From: Arthrobacter sp. ISL-85
GTDB lineage: Bacteria > Actinomycetota > Actinomycetes > Actinomycetales > Micrococcaceae
NCBI RefSeq assembly: GCF_018613675.1
Contig: NZ_JAGGPQ010000015.1
Span: forward strand, 79,099-143,098
Reading direction: 5' to 3'
Length of the DNA: 64,000 bases
Shown: one piece after another, positions 25,532 to 33,409 of the stretch
How the letters are laid out: each line of letters opens with the position of its first letter
Position numbering within the stretch: position 1 is the first letter of the stretch
Notes under the pieces: model-generated
Seen by the model: only the letters and a program-made list of their open reading frames with translations
Told to the model about the DNA's origin: nothing
Databases searched by the model: none
Program-made: the position numbers and the translations under genes

Positions 25532-28500
25532 TTACTGCTCGATCACCAGCAGCAGGTCTCCGCCCTGGACCTGCTCCACGGCGGAGATGGCGAGGCGGGA
25601 CACCTTGCCGGCCACCGGCGTCGTGATTGATGCTTCCATCTTCATGGCCTCAATCGTTGCCACGGTGTCTCCTGCCTTGACCGTCTCCCCCGGCTTGACC
25701 GTGACGGTGACGGCCCCGGCAAAGGGAGCGGCCACCTGGCCGGGCTGGGCCGGATCGGCTTTCTCTGCGGCCTTGACGTTGCTCACCACGGAACGGTCGC
25801 GTACCACCACGGGCCGGGACTGGCCGTTGAGGGTGCACATGACGGTACGCATGCCCTTCTCGTCCGGCTCCGACACCGCCTCCAGGGAGGCGATCAACCG
25901 CACGCCACGCTCCAGCTGGATTTCGTGCTCAGTGCCGCGCTGGAGACCATAAAGGTAGTCGCGGGTATCCAGGACAGAGATGTTGCCGTACGTCTCCACG
26001 CTCTTCAGGTAGTCCTTGGTGGGACCGTCGAAGAGCAACCGGTTCAGCGTGTGCTGGCGCGTCTTCGAATCGGATTTGAGGGCGGCGCTGTCCTCGGCGC
26101 TGAGCTCCACGTCGCGGACCTTTACGCTCCTGCCCTGCAGGGCCTTGGTGCGGAACGGCTCCGGCCAGCCCCCGGGAGGATCGCCGAGCTCGCCGGACAG
26201 GAAGCCGATGACGGAGTCGGGGATGTCGTAGTTCTGCGGGTTGGCTTCGAAGTCGGCGGGATCCGCATTGAGCCCCACCAGGTGCAGTGCAAGGTCGCCC
26301 ACCACCTTGGAGGATGGCGTCACCTTCACGAGGTGGCCAAGGATACGGTCCGCTGCGGTGTACATGTCCTCGATCGCCTCGAACCGCTCCCCCAGGCCCA
26401 GGGCCATGGCCTGCTGGCGGAGGTTGGACAGCTGGCCACCGGGGATCTCGTGCTTGTACACCCGGCCCGTGGGCCCTGGCAGGCCCGACTCAAACGGCGC
26501 GTAAACGCGGCGGACGGCTTCCCAGTACGGCTCAAGGGAGCTGACAGCTTCCAGGCTGATCCCCGTATCCCGCGGCGTGTGGGCCAGGGCAGCAACAAGG
26601 GCCGACGCCGAGGGCTGGCTGGTGGTGCCGGCCAGCGATGCGGAGGCAACATCCACGGCGTCCACGCCGGCATCGACAGCTGCCAGCAGGGTGGCCAGCT
26701 GGCCACCCGCGGTGTCGTGGGTGTGCAGGTGGACGGGCAGGTCGAAACGCTCCCGCAGCGCGGCCACAAGCTTGGCGGCGGCAGCCGGCCGCAGCAGCCC
26801 GGCCATGTCCTTGATGGCCAGGATGTGGGCTCCGGCGTCGACGATCTTCTGCGCCAGGCCCAGGTAGTAGTCCAGGGTGTAGAGCTTCTCTGCCGGGTCC
26901 AGCATGTCCCCGGTGTAGCAGAGAGCCACTTCCGCAACGGCGGTGCCTGTGGCCCGGACGGCGCGGATGGCGGGAGCCATCTGGTTGACGTCGTTCAGGG
27001 CGTCGAAGATGCGGAAGATGTCGATGCCCGTAGCGGCAGCCTCGTTGACGAAGGCTTCGGTGACTTCTTCCGGGTAGGGCGTGTAGCCCACGGTGTTGCG
27101 GCCGCGCAGCAGCATCTGGATGCAGACGTTGGGCATCGCCTTGCGCAGGGCGGCGAGCCGGTCCCAGGGGTCCTCGCCCAGGAAGCGCAGTGCCACATCG
27201 TAGGTGGCGCCGCCCCAGGCTTCGACGGACAGCAGCTGCGGCATGAGGGCCGTGACGGCGGGGCCGGCTGCTACAAGGTCGCGGGTGCGGACACGCGTGG
27301 CCAGCAGGGACTGGTGCGCATCGCGGAAGGTGGTGTCGGTGACGGCGACGGCATTCTGCTCACGCAGTGCCTTCGCGAAGCCTTCCGGGCCCAGCTCAAG
27401 GAGCTTCTGGCGTGAACCCGGTACTCCCTGCTTGTCCTTGACGTCGGGCAGCTTGTGGGCGGGGTCCGAGTGCACGGTCAGCTCGCCGTTGGGCTTGTTG
27501 ACGGTGACGTCGGCCAGCCAGGTCAGAAGCTTGGTGCCGCGGTCGGCCGAGACCCGGGCCTTGAGCAGCTCCGGGCGCTGGTCAATGAAGTTCGTGGCCA
27601 CGTCCCCGGCGATGAAGTCGGGGTCATCAAGCACAGCCTGGAGGAAGGGAATGTTCGTGGAAACACCGCGGATGCGGAACTCCGCCAATGCGCGGCGGGC
27701 TCGGGCAACCGCTGTGGGGTAATCCCTGCCACGGCAGGTGAGCTTGACCAGCATGGAGTCGAAGTGGGGGCTGATCTCGGCTCCGGAGTACACCGTGCCG
27801 CCGTCCAGGCGGACACCGGCGCCGCCGGCCGAACGGTACCCGGTGATCTTTCCGACGTCGGGACGGAACCCGTTGGCGGGATCCTCGGTGGTGATGCGGC
27901 TTTGGAGTGCGGCGCCGCGCAGCTTGACCGTGTCCTGGGAGAGGCCAAGGTCTGCGAGGGTCTCGCCGGCGGCGATCCGCATCTGTGCCTGGACCAGGTC
28001 CACGTCCGTGACTTCCTCGGTGACCGTGTGCTCCACCTGGATGCGCGGGTTCATTTCGATGAAGACGTGCTGGCCTGCCCGCTCGCCCTCGGTGTCAACG
28101 AGGAACTCGACCGTACCGGCGTTGACGTAATTCAGCGCCTGCGCGAACTTAACGGCGTCCCGGTACAGCGCCTGGCGGATGTTTTCGTCCAGGTTGGGGG
28201 CAGGAGCGATCTCGATTACCTTCTGGTGCCGCCGCTGGATGGAACAGTCACGCTCGAAAAGGTGCATGACGTTGCCCTCGGCGTCGGCGAGGATCTGCAC
28301 TTCGATGTGCCGTGGCCGGAGGACCGCCTGCTCAAGGAACATGGTGGGGTCACCGAACGCCGCATCGGCCTCGCGCATGGCGGCCTTCAAGGCTTCCGGC
28401 AGTGCCTCGCGGGTGTCCACCCGCCGCATGCCGCGGCCACCGCCGCCGGCCACAGCCTTGGCGAAGATGGGAAATCCAATCTCATCGGCCGCAGCCAGGA

Positions 28501-28930
28501 GCTCGTCCAAATCCTTGGACGGCTCGCTGGACTTCAGGACCGGTACGCCGGCCGCGCGGGCGGCCTTCAGTGCCGCCACCTTGTTGCCGGCAAGCTCCAG
28601 CACTTCGGCGGGCGGACCCACAAAGGTGATGCCTGCTTCCTTTGCCGCACGCGCCAGTTCCGGGTTTTCCGAGAGGAAGCCGTAACCGGGGTAGATGGCG
28701 TCTGCGCCGGATTCCTTGGCGACACGCACCACCTCCGCCACATCCAGGTATGCCCGGACGGGATGACCCTCCTCGCCAATCAGGTAAGCCTCGTCCGCTT
28801 TCTGGCGGTGGATCGAGTTACGGTCCTCTTGGGGAAAAACGGCAACGGTCTTGGCGCCCAGCTCGTAGCCGGCGCGGAAGGCCCTGATCGCGATTTCACC
28901 GCGGTTGGCCACCAGAACTTTGGAAAACAT
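25532..28930 (-). CDS. pyc: Pyruvate carboxylase
   Basis: Anaplerotic biotin enzyme converting pyruvate and bicarbonate to oxaloacetate. 1132 residues, single-chain type: biotin carboxylase/ATP-grasp domain (about 1-455, GGGGRGMRRV glycine loop, EMNPRIQVEHTVTE), carboxyltransferase HMGL-like domain (about 535-820, TTFRDAHQSLLATR, HLHTHDTAGG), PYC_OADA domain, and C-terminal biotinyl domain with AMKMEA; biotinylated Lys is about residue 1097. ATG start with AGGAG 6 nt upstream. No regulator is adjacent; a palindromic promoter lies upstream. Confidence 0.97.
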   Translation of the reverse strand: MFSKVLVANRGEIAIRAFRAGYELGAKTVAVFPQEDRNSIHRQKADEAYLIGEEGHPVRAYLDVAEVVRVAKESGADAIYPGYGFLSENPELARAAKEAGITFVGPPAEVLELAGNKVAALKAARAAGVPVLKSSEPSKDLDELLAAADEIGFPIFAKAVAGGGGRGMRRVDTREALPEALKAAMREADAAFGDPTMFLEQAVLRPRHIEVQILADAEGNVMHLFERDCSIQRRHQKVIEIAPAPNLDENIRQALYRDAVKFAQALNYVNAGTVEFLVDTEGERAGQHVFIEMNPRIQVEHTVTEEVTDVDLVQAQMRIAAGETLADLGLSQDTVKLRGAALQSRITTEDPANGFRPDVGKITGYRSAGGAGVRLDGGTVYSGAEISPHFDSMLVKLTCRGRDYPTAVARARRALAEFRIRGVSTNIPFLQAVLDDPDFIAGDVATNFIDQRPELLKARVSADRGTKLLTWLADVTVNKPNGELTVHSDPAHKLPDVKDKQGVPGSRQKLLELGPEGFAKALREQNAVAVTDTTFRDAHQSLLATRVRTRDLVAAGPAVTALMPQLLSVEAWGGATYDVALRFLGEDPWDRLAALRKAMPNVCIQMLLRGRNTVGYTPYPEEVTEAFVNEAAATGIDIFRIFDALNDVNQMAPAIRAVRATGTAVAEVALCYTGDMLDPAEKLYTLDYYLGLAQKIVDAGAHILAIKDMAGLLRPAAAAKLVAALRERFDLPVHLHTHDTAGGQLATLLAAVDAGVDAVDVASASLAGTTSQPSASALVAALAHTPRDTGISLEAVSSLEPYWEAVRRVYAPFESGLPGPTGRVYKHEIPGGQLSNLRQQAMALGLGERFEAIEDMYTAADRILGHLVKVTPSSKVVGDLALHLVGLNADPADFEANPQNYDIPDSVIGFLSGELGDPPGGWPEPFRTKALQGRSVKVRDVELSAEDSAALKSDSKTRQHTLNRLLFDGPTKDYLKSVETYGNISVLDTRDYLYGLQRGTEHEIQLERGVRLIASLEAVSEPDEKGMRTVMCTLNGQSRPVVVRDRSVVSNVKAAEKADPAQPGQVAAPFAGAVTVTVKPGETVKAGDTVATIEAMKMEASITTPVAGKVSRLAISAVEQVQGGDLLLVIEQ

Positions 28931-29231
28931 ACTTCTCCTGCATCATTGCGGGTGGATCGATGAGTGGTCACAGTGTCTAGGACCTGCAAGGCCAAACACA
29001 AATCTTTGTGGCCACGGTCACAGATTTTCCCGTCATCTCCCGAACGCTTTCAGCCTGGCTGGCGGAAACCGCCCCGGCAGCACAGTCGGTGCCATGCCGA
29101 CGTCCGATAAGGCAGGATTCGCCGACGCATCAACATATGATGAGTGGGGCGGCAGGACCGTCCGGCTTCGGCTCTGCCGAGGCAAACACTACCCCCAACA
29201 CGGCGTCCGGCGTTAGGTTTTGGTCTCTCAA
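28931..29231. other. 301-bp divergent intergenic region, pyc / ParA-like gene
   Basis: Apart from the predicted pyc promoter and palindrome at 28974-29010, no open frame with coding character, hairpin or repeat was recognised. The promoter of the plus-strand ParA-like gene must lie in the right half but no convincing -35/-10 pair was found, and leaderless transcription is possible. Confidence 0.4.
28974..29010 (-). promoter_or_regulatory. Predicted pyc promoter overlapping a palindrome
   Basis: On the minus strand TTGTGT (plus 28996-29001) and TAGACA (plus 28974-28979) are 16 bp apart, about 45 bp upstream of the pyc ATG. The -35 overlaps a perfect 14-bp palindrome CACAAATCTTTGTG (28997-29010), a candidate repressor or activator site. 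Confidence 0.45.
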
Positions 29232-30050
29232 GTGCAAGTACTCAGCATCAGCAGCCTCAAGGGTGGAGTCGGCAAGACTTCCGTCACCACAGGATTGGCG
29301 TCTGCGGCGCTGGCCGCAGGAGTCCGCACGCTGGTGGTGGACCTGGATCCCCATGCCGACGCCACTACCGCCCTGGGCGTGCAGCCGGGTGACCAGCTGG
29401 ACATCGGCAGGATGCTGAAGAGCCCCCGCAAGGCGAAACTTGCCGAGAACGTGGTGCGGAGCAGCTGGGCCGACCGCGCCCCAACCAACGGCTCCGGGCC
29501 CGCCGTCCTTGATGTCACCGTCGGCTCTGCCTACACCGGAATCTACGATCGTCCGGACCTTGGCCGCCGCGATCTCCGCCGGCTTTCCGCCGTACTCGCC
29601 GGCGCCGGCGGTTACCAGCTGGTCCTGGTCGACTGCCCTCCTTCACTCAACGGCCTGACGCGCATGGCCTGGGCAGCGAGTGACAAAGTTGCCCTGGTTG
29701 CCGAACCCGGCCTGTTCTCGGTTGCCGGTACCGAGCGCACCATGCGGGCCATCCAGCTGTTCAAGCAGGAGTTCGCGCCGAATCTTTCACCGGCGGGAAT
29801 CGTGGCCAACCGGGTGCGGAGCGGCTCCTCCGAACACACCTACCGGCTAGCGGAAATGGAGTCCATGTTCGGCGGGCTCCTCCTGAGTCCGCGCATTCCC
29901 GAACAAGCCAACTGGCAGCAGATCCAGGGCGCAGCCCACCCCGTCCATCATTGGCCCGGGGATTCGGCCAAGTCCGCGGCCGGCTTGTTTGACGACCTGC
30001 TGTCCAACCTGATGGCTGCCGGCAGCGGCCTGCGCAGCCGCGCCCGCTGA
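29232..30050 (+). CDS. Orphan ParA/MinD-like ATPase
   Basis: Deviant Walker-type ATPase of the ParA/MinD superfamily. 272 residues from GTG 29232 with SSLKGGVGKTSVT at 6-18 (deviant Walker A, signature lysine present), VVDLDPHADATTAL (Walker A-prime) and LVLVDCPPSLNGLTRMA (Walker B). No ParB gene or parS-like sequence is adjacent. A TTG 12 nt upstream is an alternative start. It differs from the pldP-like gene at 41.6 kb and lies alone between pyc and the MerR-nuclease-FtsR-GarA cluster. Role is not established; positioning of a cellular cargo or septum is the family expectation. Confidence 0.88.
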   Translation: MQVLSISSLKGGVGKTSVTTGLASAALAAGVRTLVVDLDPHADATTALGVQPGDQLDIGRMLKSPRKAKLAENVVRSSWADRAPTNGSGPAVLDVTVGSAYTGIYDRPDLGRRDLRRLSAVLAGAGGYQLVLVDCPPSLNGLTRMAWAASDKVALVAEPGLFSVAGTERTMRAIQLFKQEFAPNLSPAGIVANRVRSGSSEHTYRLAEMESMFGGLLLSPRIPEQANWQQIQGAAHPVHHWPGDSAKSAAGLFDDLLSNLMAAGSGLRSRAR

Positions 30051-30090
30051 ACAGTACGTTCCACCCGGCCACGGGAAACAGCGCGCATAG

Positions 30091-30138
30091 ACGAAAACAG
30101 GGGCCGCCCTCCAGCTGGAGGGCGGCCCCTGTTTTCGT
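30091..30138. terminator. Bidirectional terminator, 48-bp perfect palindrome
   Basis: Two 24-nt arms (30091-30114 and 30115-30138) are exact reverse complements. The GC-rich core GGGGCCGCCCTCCAG is flanked by AAAACA/TGTTTT, giving T-rich exits on both strands. It lies between the convergent ParA-like gene and the second merR gene. Confidence 0.9.
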
Positions 30139-30153
30139 AATGGTCTGTGCGTG

Positions 30154-30747
30154 TCAGCTGATCTTTCGCGCTGCCCGCCGCTTGCTCAGTTCGTCGTCCG
30201 GAAAGGACTGCTCCGCGGCGTGCTCGCTGGGCAGCGATGCGAGGCTGCCTTCGACTTCCCGCCATACGCGGCCCACCGCAATGCCAAATACGCCCTGGCC
30301 GCCCTGCACCAGGTCAATGACCTCATCCGCGGACGTGCACTCGTAGACACTGGCGCCGTCGCTCATGAGCGTGATTTGGGCCAGGTCCTCCACGCCGCGT
30401 TCCCGCAGGTGTTCCACGGCGGTGCGGATCTGCTGGAGGGAAACCCCGGTGTCCAGAAGGCGCTTGACCACCTTGAGCACCAGGATGTCGCGGAATCCGT
30501 AGAGCCGCTGCGAGCCTGATCCGGCAGCGCCGCGGACGGCCGGCTCCACCAGGCCTGTGCGGGCCCAGTAATCGAGCTGGCGGTAGGTGATGCCTGCGGC
30601 CTTGCAGGCAGTGGGGCCCCGGTAGCCGGCGTCCTCGTCAAGTACCGGCAGGTCTTCGGTGAACAGGAGGCCCTGGGCACCGCTCACGGGCACAGCAACA
30701 CCAGCCGTGGGCTGTTTTAGCCCGCCTGCTTCGCCTTTGGGACTCAC
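30154..30747 (-). CDS. MerR-family transcriptional regulator (Rv1830-like)
   Basis: 197-residue MerR-type regulator. The winged-helix region GPTACKAAGITYRQLDYWARTGLV (about 44-67) and RLYGFRDILVLKVVKRLLDTGVSLQQI (dimerisation helix start) are typical; the C-terminal domain contains VYECTSADEVIDLVQGGQGVFGI, shared with the FtsR/Rv1828 group and probably effector- or protein-binding. No Cys cluster for metal sensing. GTG start with AAGGAGG 7 nt upstream. Second of two MerR genes flanking the bifunctional nuclease, as at Rv1828-Rv1830. Confidence 0.88.
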   Translation of the reverse strand: MSPKGEAGGLKQPTAGVAVPVSGAQGLLFTEDLPVLDEDAGYRGPTACKAAGITYRQLDYWARTGLVEPAVRGAAGSGSQRLYGFRDILVLKVVKRLLDTGVSLQQIRTAVEHLRERGVEDLAQITLMSDGASVYECTSADEVIDLVQGGQGVFGIAVGRVWREVEGSLASLPSEHAAEQSFPDDELSKRRAARKIS

Positions 30748-30885
30748 CTGGATCCTCCTTGTCGTACGCTCCCCCAGATTTGATCAGCAGCCGTGGCATG
30801 AAGGCCATGGGTGTAATTTCTCCGCGGGGCGCACTTTCCAGTGTGACTTGCGCGGCTGCCGTAAGCAAGGGAACTTGATACTTCG

Positions 30886-30914
30886 ACGTTAGGCCCGGCG
30901 GGTCCCGAGGTCAA
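30886..30914 (-). promoter_or_regulatory. Predicted promoter of the Rv1830-like merR gene
   Basis: Minus-strand TTGACC (plus 30909-30914) is 17 bp from TAACGT (plus 30886-30891). The implied transcript has a leader of about 130 nt before the GTG at 30747; no structured leader element was recognised. Three TAAGG direct repeats lie about 40-70 bp upstream of the -35. Confidence 0.55.
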
Positions 30915-30952
30915 AGACCTTGGGGCTTGGAAGGGGCGTGTCGAAACTTTAA

Positions 30953-30981
30953 GCCTTAACTATAACCTTAACGTGACCTTA
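30953..30981 (-). promoter_or_regulatory. TAAGG direct-repeat array, candidate MerR/FtsR site
   Basis: On the minus strand TAAGG occurs three times at 11- and 12-bp steps, two copies in the longer form GTTAAGG, starting at the stop codon of the upstream nuclease gene. About one-turn spacing suits cooperative binding by a small MerR- or BldC-like protein. Direct evidence is only the repeat. Confidence 0.4.
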
Positions 30982-31482
30982 GCCGTCGAAATCCTCTGGT
31001 TCCACGTCATCGAGGAATTCCCGGAAGCGCCGCAGTTCGCGCTCCTCGTCGACGGTGGGGCCCGGCTCGGCGTCCTCCCCCTCATCGTGTTCAGTGATGC
31101 GCACTCCGGCCTCGTCCATCACGGAATCGGCGCACCAGATCCGGCACTTGGCGCGCAGCGCGACAGCTAGCGCGTCCGAGGCCCGGGAGCTCACCGTGGT
31201 TCCGTTTTCGAACTGCAGCTGCCCGTAGAAGATGTTGTCCTCCACGGCAACAATGTTGACGCTGACCACGGAGTGGCCCAGCGACTCCACCACGTCCACA
31301 AGGAGATCGTGGGTCATGGGCCGCGGCGGGACCACGCCCTGCTGGGCCAGGGCGATGGCGCTGGCTTCCGGGGTGCCGATCCAAATGGGAACGTGGCGTT
31401 CGCCGTGCATCTCCTTGAGCAGGACCAGCGGCTGGTTGGAAGGCAGTTCGATGCGAACGCCAACAATCTCGACTTCGATCAT
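30979..31482 (-). CDS. Bifunctional nuclease domain protein (Rv1829-like)
   Basis: 167-residue BFN-domain protein (DUF151). The conserved N-terminal MIEVEIVGVRIELPSNQP, the central GTPEASAIALAQQG and the late SSRASDALAVALR blocks define the family. Plant homologues have RNase/DNase activity; the bacterial role is not settled. The ATG at 31482 overlaps the ftsR stop by one base (TGATG), so the longer upstream frame is rejected. C-terminal 35 residues are acidic (EHDEGEDAEPG). Conserved neighbour of GarA and MerR regulators in actinobacteria. Confidence 0.9.
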   Translation of the reverse strand: MIEVEIVGVRIELPSNQPLVLLKEMHGERHVPIWIGTPEASAIALAQQGVVPPRPMTHDLLVDVVESLGHSVVSVNIVAVEDNIFYGQLQFENGTTVSSRASDALAVALRAKCRIWCADSVMDEAGVRITEHDEGEDAEPGPTVDEERELRRFREFLDDVEPEDFDG

Positions 31483-32204
31483 CAGATGTCCATGCGTGAG
31501 ATGTGGTCCTGCACCAGGGCACGGTGCAGGGTGAGGCAAAGATCGCTGATCTCGCGCGCCGCCTCCGCCGCGCGTGCCTGTGATGCCGAGTCCCTGCGGG
31601 AGGCAAGGGGCGCGACAGCACGTTCCACCAGGCCGAATTCCCGCTCGGCCGCTGCCTGGAAGGGCCTCAGGTGCCGCGGTTCCAGGCCGTGGCTTTCCAG
31701 CTGGACGCAGGCACGGGCAACCGTGAGCGCGTGCTCGTCGAACTGGCCGTTGGCGTGGCTGATGAGGCCGAAGCTCAGGAGCGACTGCAGCAGGGGTACG
31801 CTGGCGCCGGACTCGGTGCGGAGCTGCTCCTCGCTTAGTTTGCGGCCACGGTTCTGCAGCTCGGCGGCCAGCTCATCGGAGACGATGCGGGGGGAAACCA
31901 CGACGCCGGGCGGCAGGTTCTCGGGACGCTCTCCCCTGTCGATGGCGTCAAGGTAGTCCTTGATGACTTTCAGGGGCAGGTACTGGTCCCGCTGCAGGGC
32001 CAGCACGAAGCGCAGCCGCTCAACGTCACCGTCGGAATACTGCCGGTAGCCGGCAGGGGTGCGCCGCGGATTGATCAGTCCCTTTTCCTCAAGGAACCGG
32101 ATTTTCGATGCCGTCATGCCCGGGAAGTCCGCGCTCAGCTGAGCGAGGACTTCCCCAATGTTCAGGACCTGGGGGCCCCGGCGTTCCGGTTGTGCCATTG
32201 CCAC
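31482..32204 (-). CDS. ftsR: MerR-family division-gene activator FtsR (Rv1828-like)
   Basis: 240-residue MerR-type regulator. Its Corynebacterium glutamicum orthologue FtsR activates ftsZ; M. tuberculosis Rv1828 is the counterpart. Seen here: an HTH with NIGEVLAQLSADFPGMTASKIRFLEE split for length (about 16-41), RTPAGYRQYSDGDVERLRFVLALQ (wing and dimerisation helix), and a C-terminal helical domain. GTG at 32204; ATG two codons later is an alternative. Lies between garA and the nuclease gene in the conserved gcvH-garA-ftsR-bfn-merR order. ftsZ itself is outside the window. Confidence 0.9.
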   Translation of the reverse strand: MAMAQPERRGPQVLNIGEVLAQLSADFPGMTASKIRFLEEKGLINPRRTPAGYRQYSDGDVERLRFVLALQRDQYLPLKVIKDYLDAIDRGERPENLPPGVVVSPRIVSDELAAELQNRGRKLSEEQLRTESGASVPLLQSLLSFGLISHANGQFDEHALTVARACVQLESHGLEPRHLRPFQAAAEREFGLVERAVAPLASRRDSASQARAAEAAREISDLCLTLHRALVQDHISRMDI

Positions 32205-32221
32205 AGGCAGCGGTCCCCGGT

Positions 32222-32698
32222 TCAGCTGCGGCCTGCCGCCGTGGCAGGGCTCAGGTAGAAAGTGAGGCGGAACTTGCCGATTTGGACTTCGCTGCCGGAC
32301 TTGAGTTCAACGCTGTCCACCCTGTCATGGTTGACGTAGGTGCCGTTGAGGCTGTTCTTGTCCACCACCTCGAAGCTGCGGGCGGTGCGCCGGAACTCGA
32401 CGTGGCGCCGCGACACCGTAACGTCGTCCAGGAAGATGTCCGCGTCCGGGTGGCGGCCCGCGGTGGTTACATCCGAATCCAACAGGAACCGGGCACCGGC
32501 ATTGGGGCCGCTGTGGGCAACGAGCAGCGCCGAGCCTGCGGGCAGGGCCTCCACCCAATTGCGCTCTTCGGAGGACAGCTTGGGGGCGATGATGGGTTCG
32601 TCGGTGACGGGCGTGAGATGGATCGAGGTGGTCTCCGACGCCCTAGCCGCACCCGTGCCGTAATCCCCATCGGCAGGGTTGTGTCTGTGGCCAGCCAT
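32222..32698 (-). CDS. garA: FHA-domain metabolic regulator GarA/OdhI
   Basis: Phospho-controlled inhibitor of 2-oxoglutarate dehydrogenase and glutamate dehydrogenase in mycobacteria and corynebacteria. 158 residues: N-terminal ETTS motif at 22-25, whose threonines are kinase targets in GarA/OdhI, and a C-terminal FHA domain (about 65-150) with GRHPDADIFL, SRRHVEF and NSLNGTYVN, the phosphothreonine-binding loops. ATG start with GAGGA close upstream. Candidate substrate of the PASTA kinase at 15.6 kb (inference). Confidence 0.95.
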   Translation of the reverse strand: MAGHRHNPADGDYGTGAARASETTSIHLTPVTDEPIIAPKLSSEERNWVEALPAGSALLVAHSGPNAGARFLLDSDVTTAGRHPDADIFLDDVTVSRRHVEFRRTARSFEVVDKNSLNGTYVNHDRVDSVELKSGSEVQIGKFRLTFYLSPATAAGRS

Positions 32699-32835
32699 GG
32701 ATTCCTCCTCTTAGACGTTGCAGGCATGGAACCCGCAACCAACGTTTACTCTCCGGCCCTGCCCGGCAGGTCCGGCGCCGGCTCCCGATCCGGGCTCTGA
32801 CGTGCGGAGACGCCATGCCCGCGACGCGGAGCCGG

Positions 32836-32850
32836 ACCGGAAAGACCGGT
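32836..32850 (-). terminator. Possible weak hairpin after gcvH
   Basis: ACCGG (32836-32840) and CCGGT (32846-32850) form a short stem with an AAAGA loop in the 157-bp gcvH-garA gap, six bases past the gcvH stop. Too short to be confident. Confidence 0.3.
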
Positions 32851-32855
32851 TAGCT

Positions 32856-33242
32856 TTAGCCTACCTGTTGTTCGTACTCGGATGCACTGAGCAAGGACTC
32901 AACGGCGTCGGGTTCGGCCAGTTTGATCTCGATGAGCCAGCCGTCACCGTACGGATCGGTGTTGATCAGGGCGGAATCGCTGTCCAAGGAGTCATTTTTG
33001 GCCACGACTTCACCGGAAACCGGCGCGTAGATGTCGCTCACGCTTTTGGTGGACTCAACCTCGCCCACGACTTCGTTTGCCGTAATCTTCGTGCCGATCT
33101 CGGGCATCTGGGCGTAAACGACATCTCCAAGGGCGTCCTGGGCAAAATCCGTGATTCCCACGCGGACCACGCCGTCGGCATTCGGGGCGGTGACCCATTC
33201 GTGTTCGGCGGTGTAGGACAGGTCTTCGGGAATGTTGCTCAT
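32856..33242 (-). CDS. gcvH: Glycine cleavage system H protein
   Basis: Lipoyl carrier of the glycine cleavage complex. 128 residues; AEHEWV near the start and the lipoyl-attachment site ESTKSVSD with Lys66. ATG at 33242 with AAAGG upstream; the longer upstream frame has no family features. P, T and L protein genes are not in the window, so the gene sits in the garA-ftsR regulatory cluster rather than a gcv operon, as in Rv1826. Confidence 0.96.
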   Translation of the reverse strand: MSNIPEDLSYTAEHEWVTAPNADGVVRVGITDFAQDALGDVVYAQMPEIGTKITANEVVGEVESTKSVSDIYAPVSGEVVAKNDSLDSDSALINTDPYGDGWLIEIKLAEPDAVESLLSASEYEQQVG

Positions 33243-33409
33243 GGGGGGCCTTTCATCGGGGTACGCGCCAATGTCAAAAGGGGCCCGGAAAGAGGGCCGC
33301 CGCTGAAAGTATAGGCACAAGTGCCGGAGCCGGCACCGGCCTTTCTGACAAGATGGAACCCATGAATGCAAGCACCGGTGCAGCATCCTCGGGAGAGGGC
33401 AGGTAGGCC

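Noticed and set aside
25925..28963. Two plus-strand frames of about 500 codons each opposite pyc
   Set aside because: They lie wholly antisense to a full-length, motif-complete pyruvate carboxylase and show no recognisable domains.
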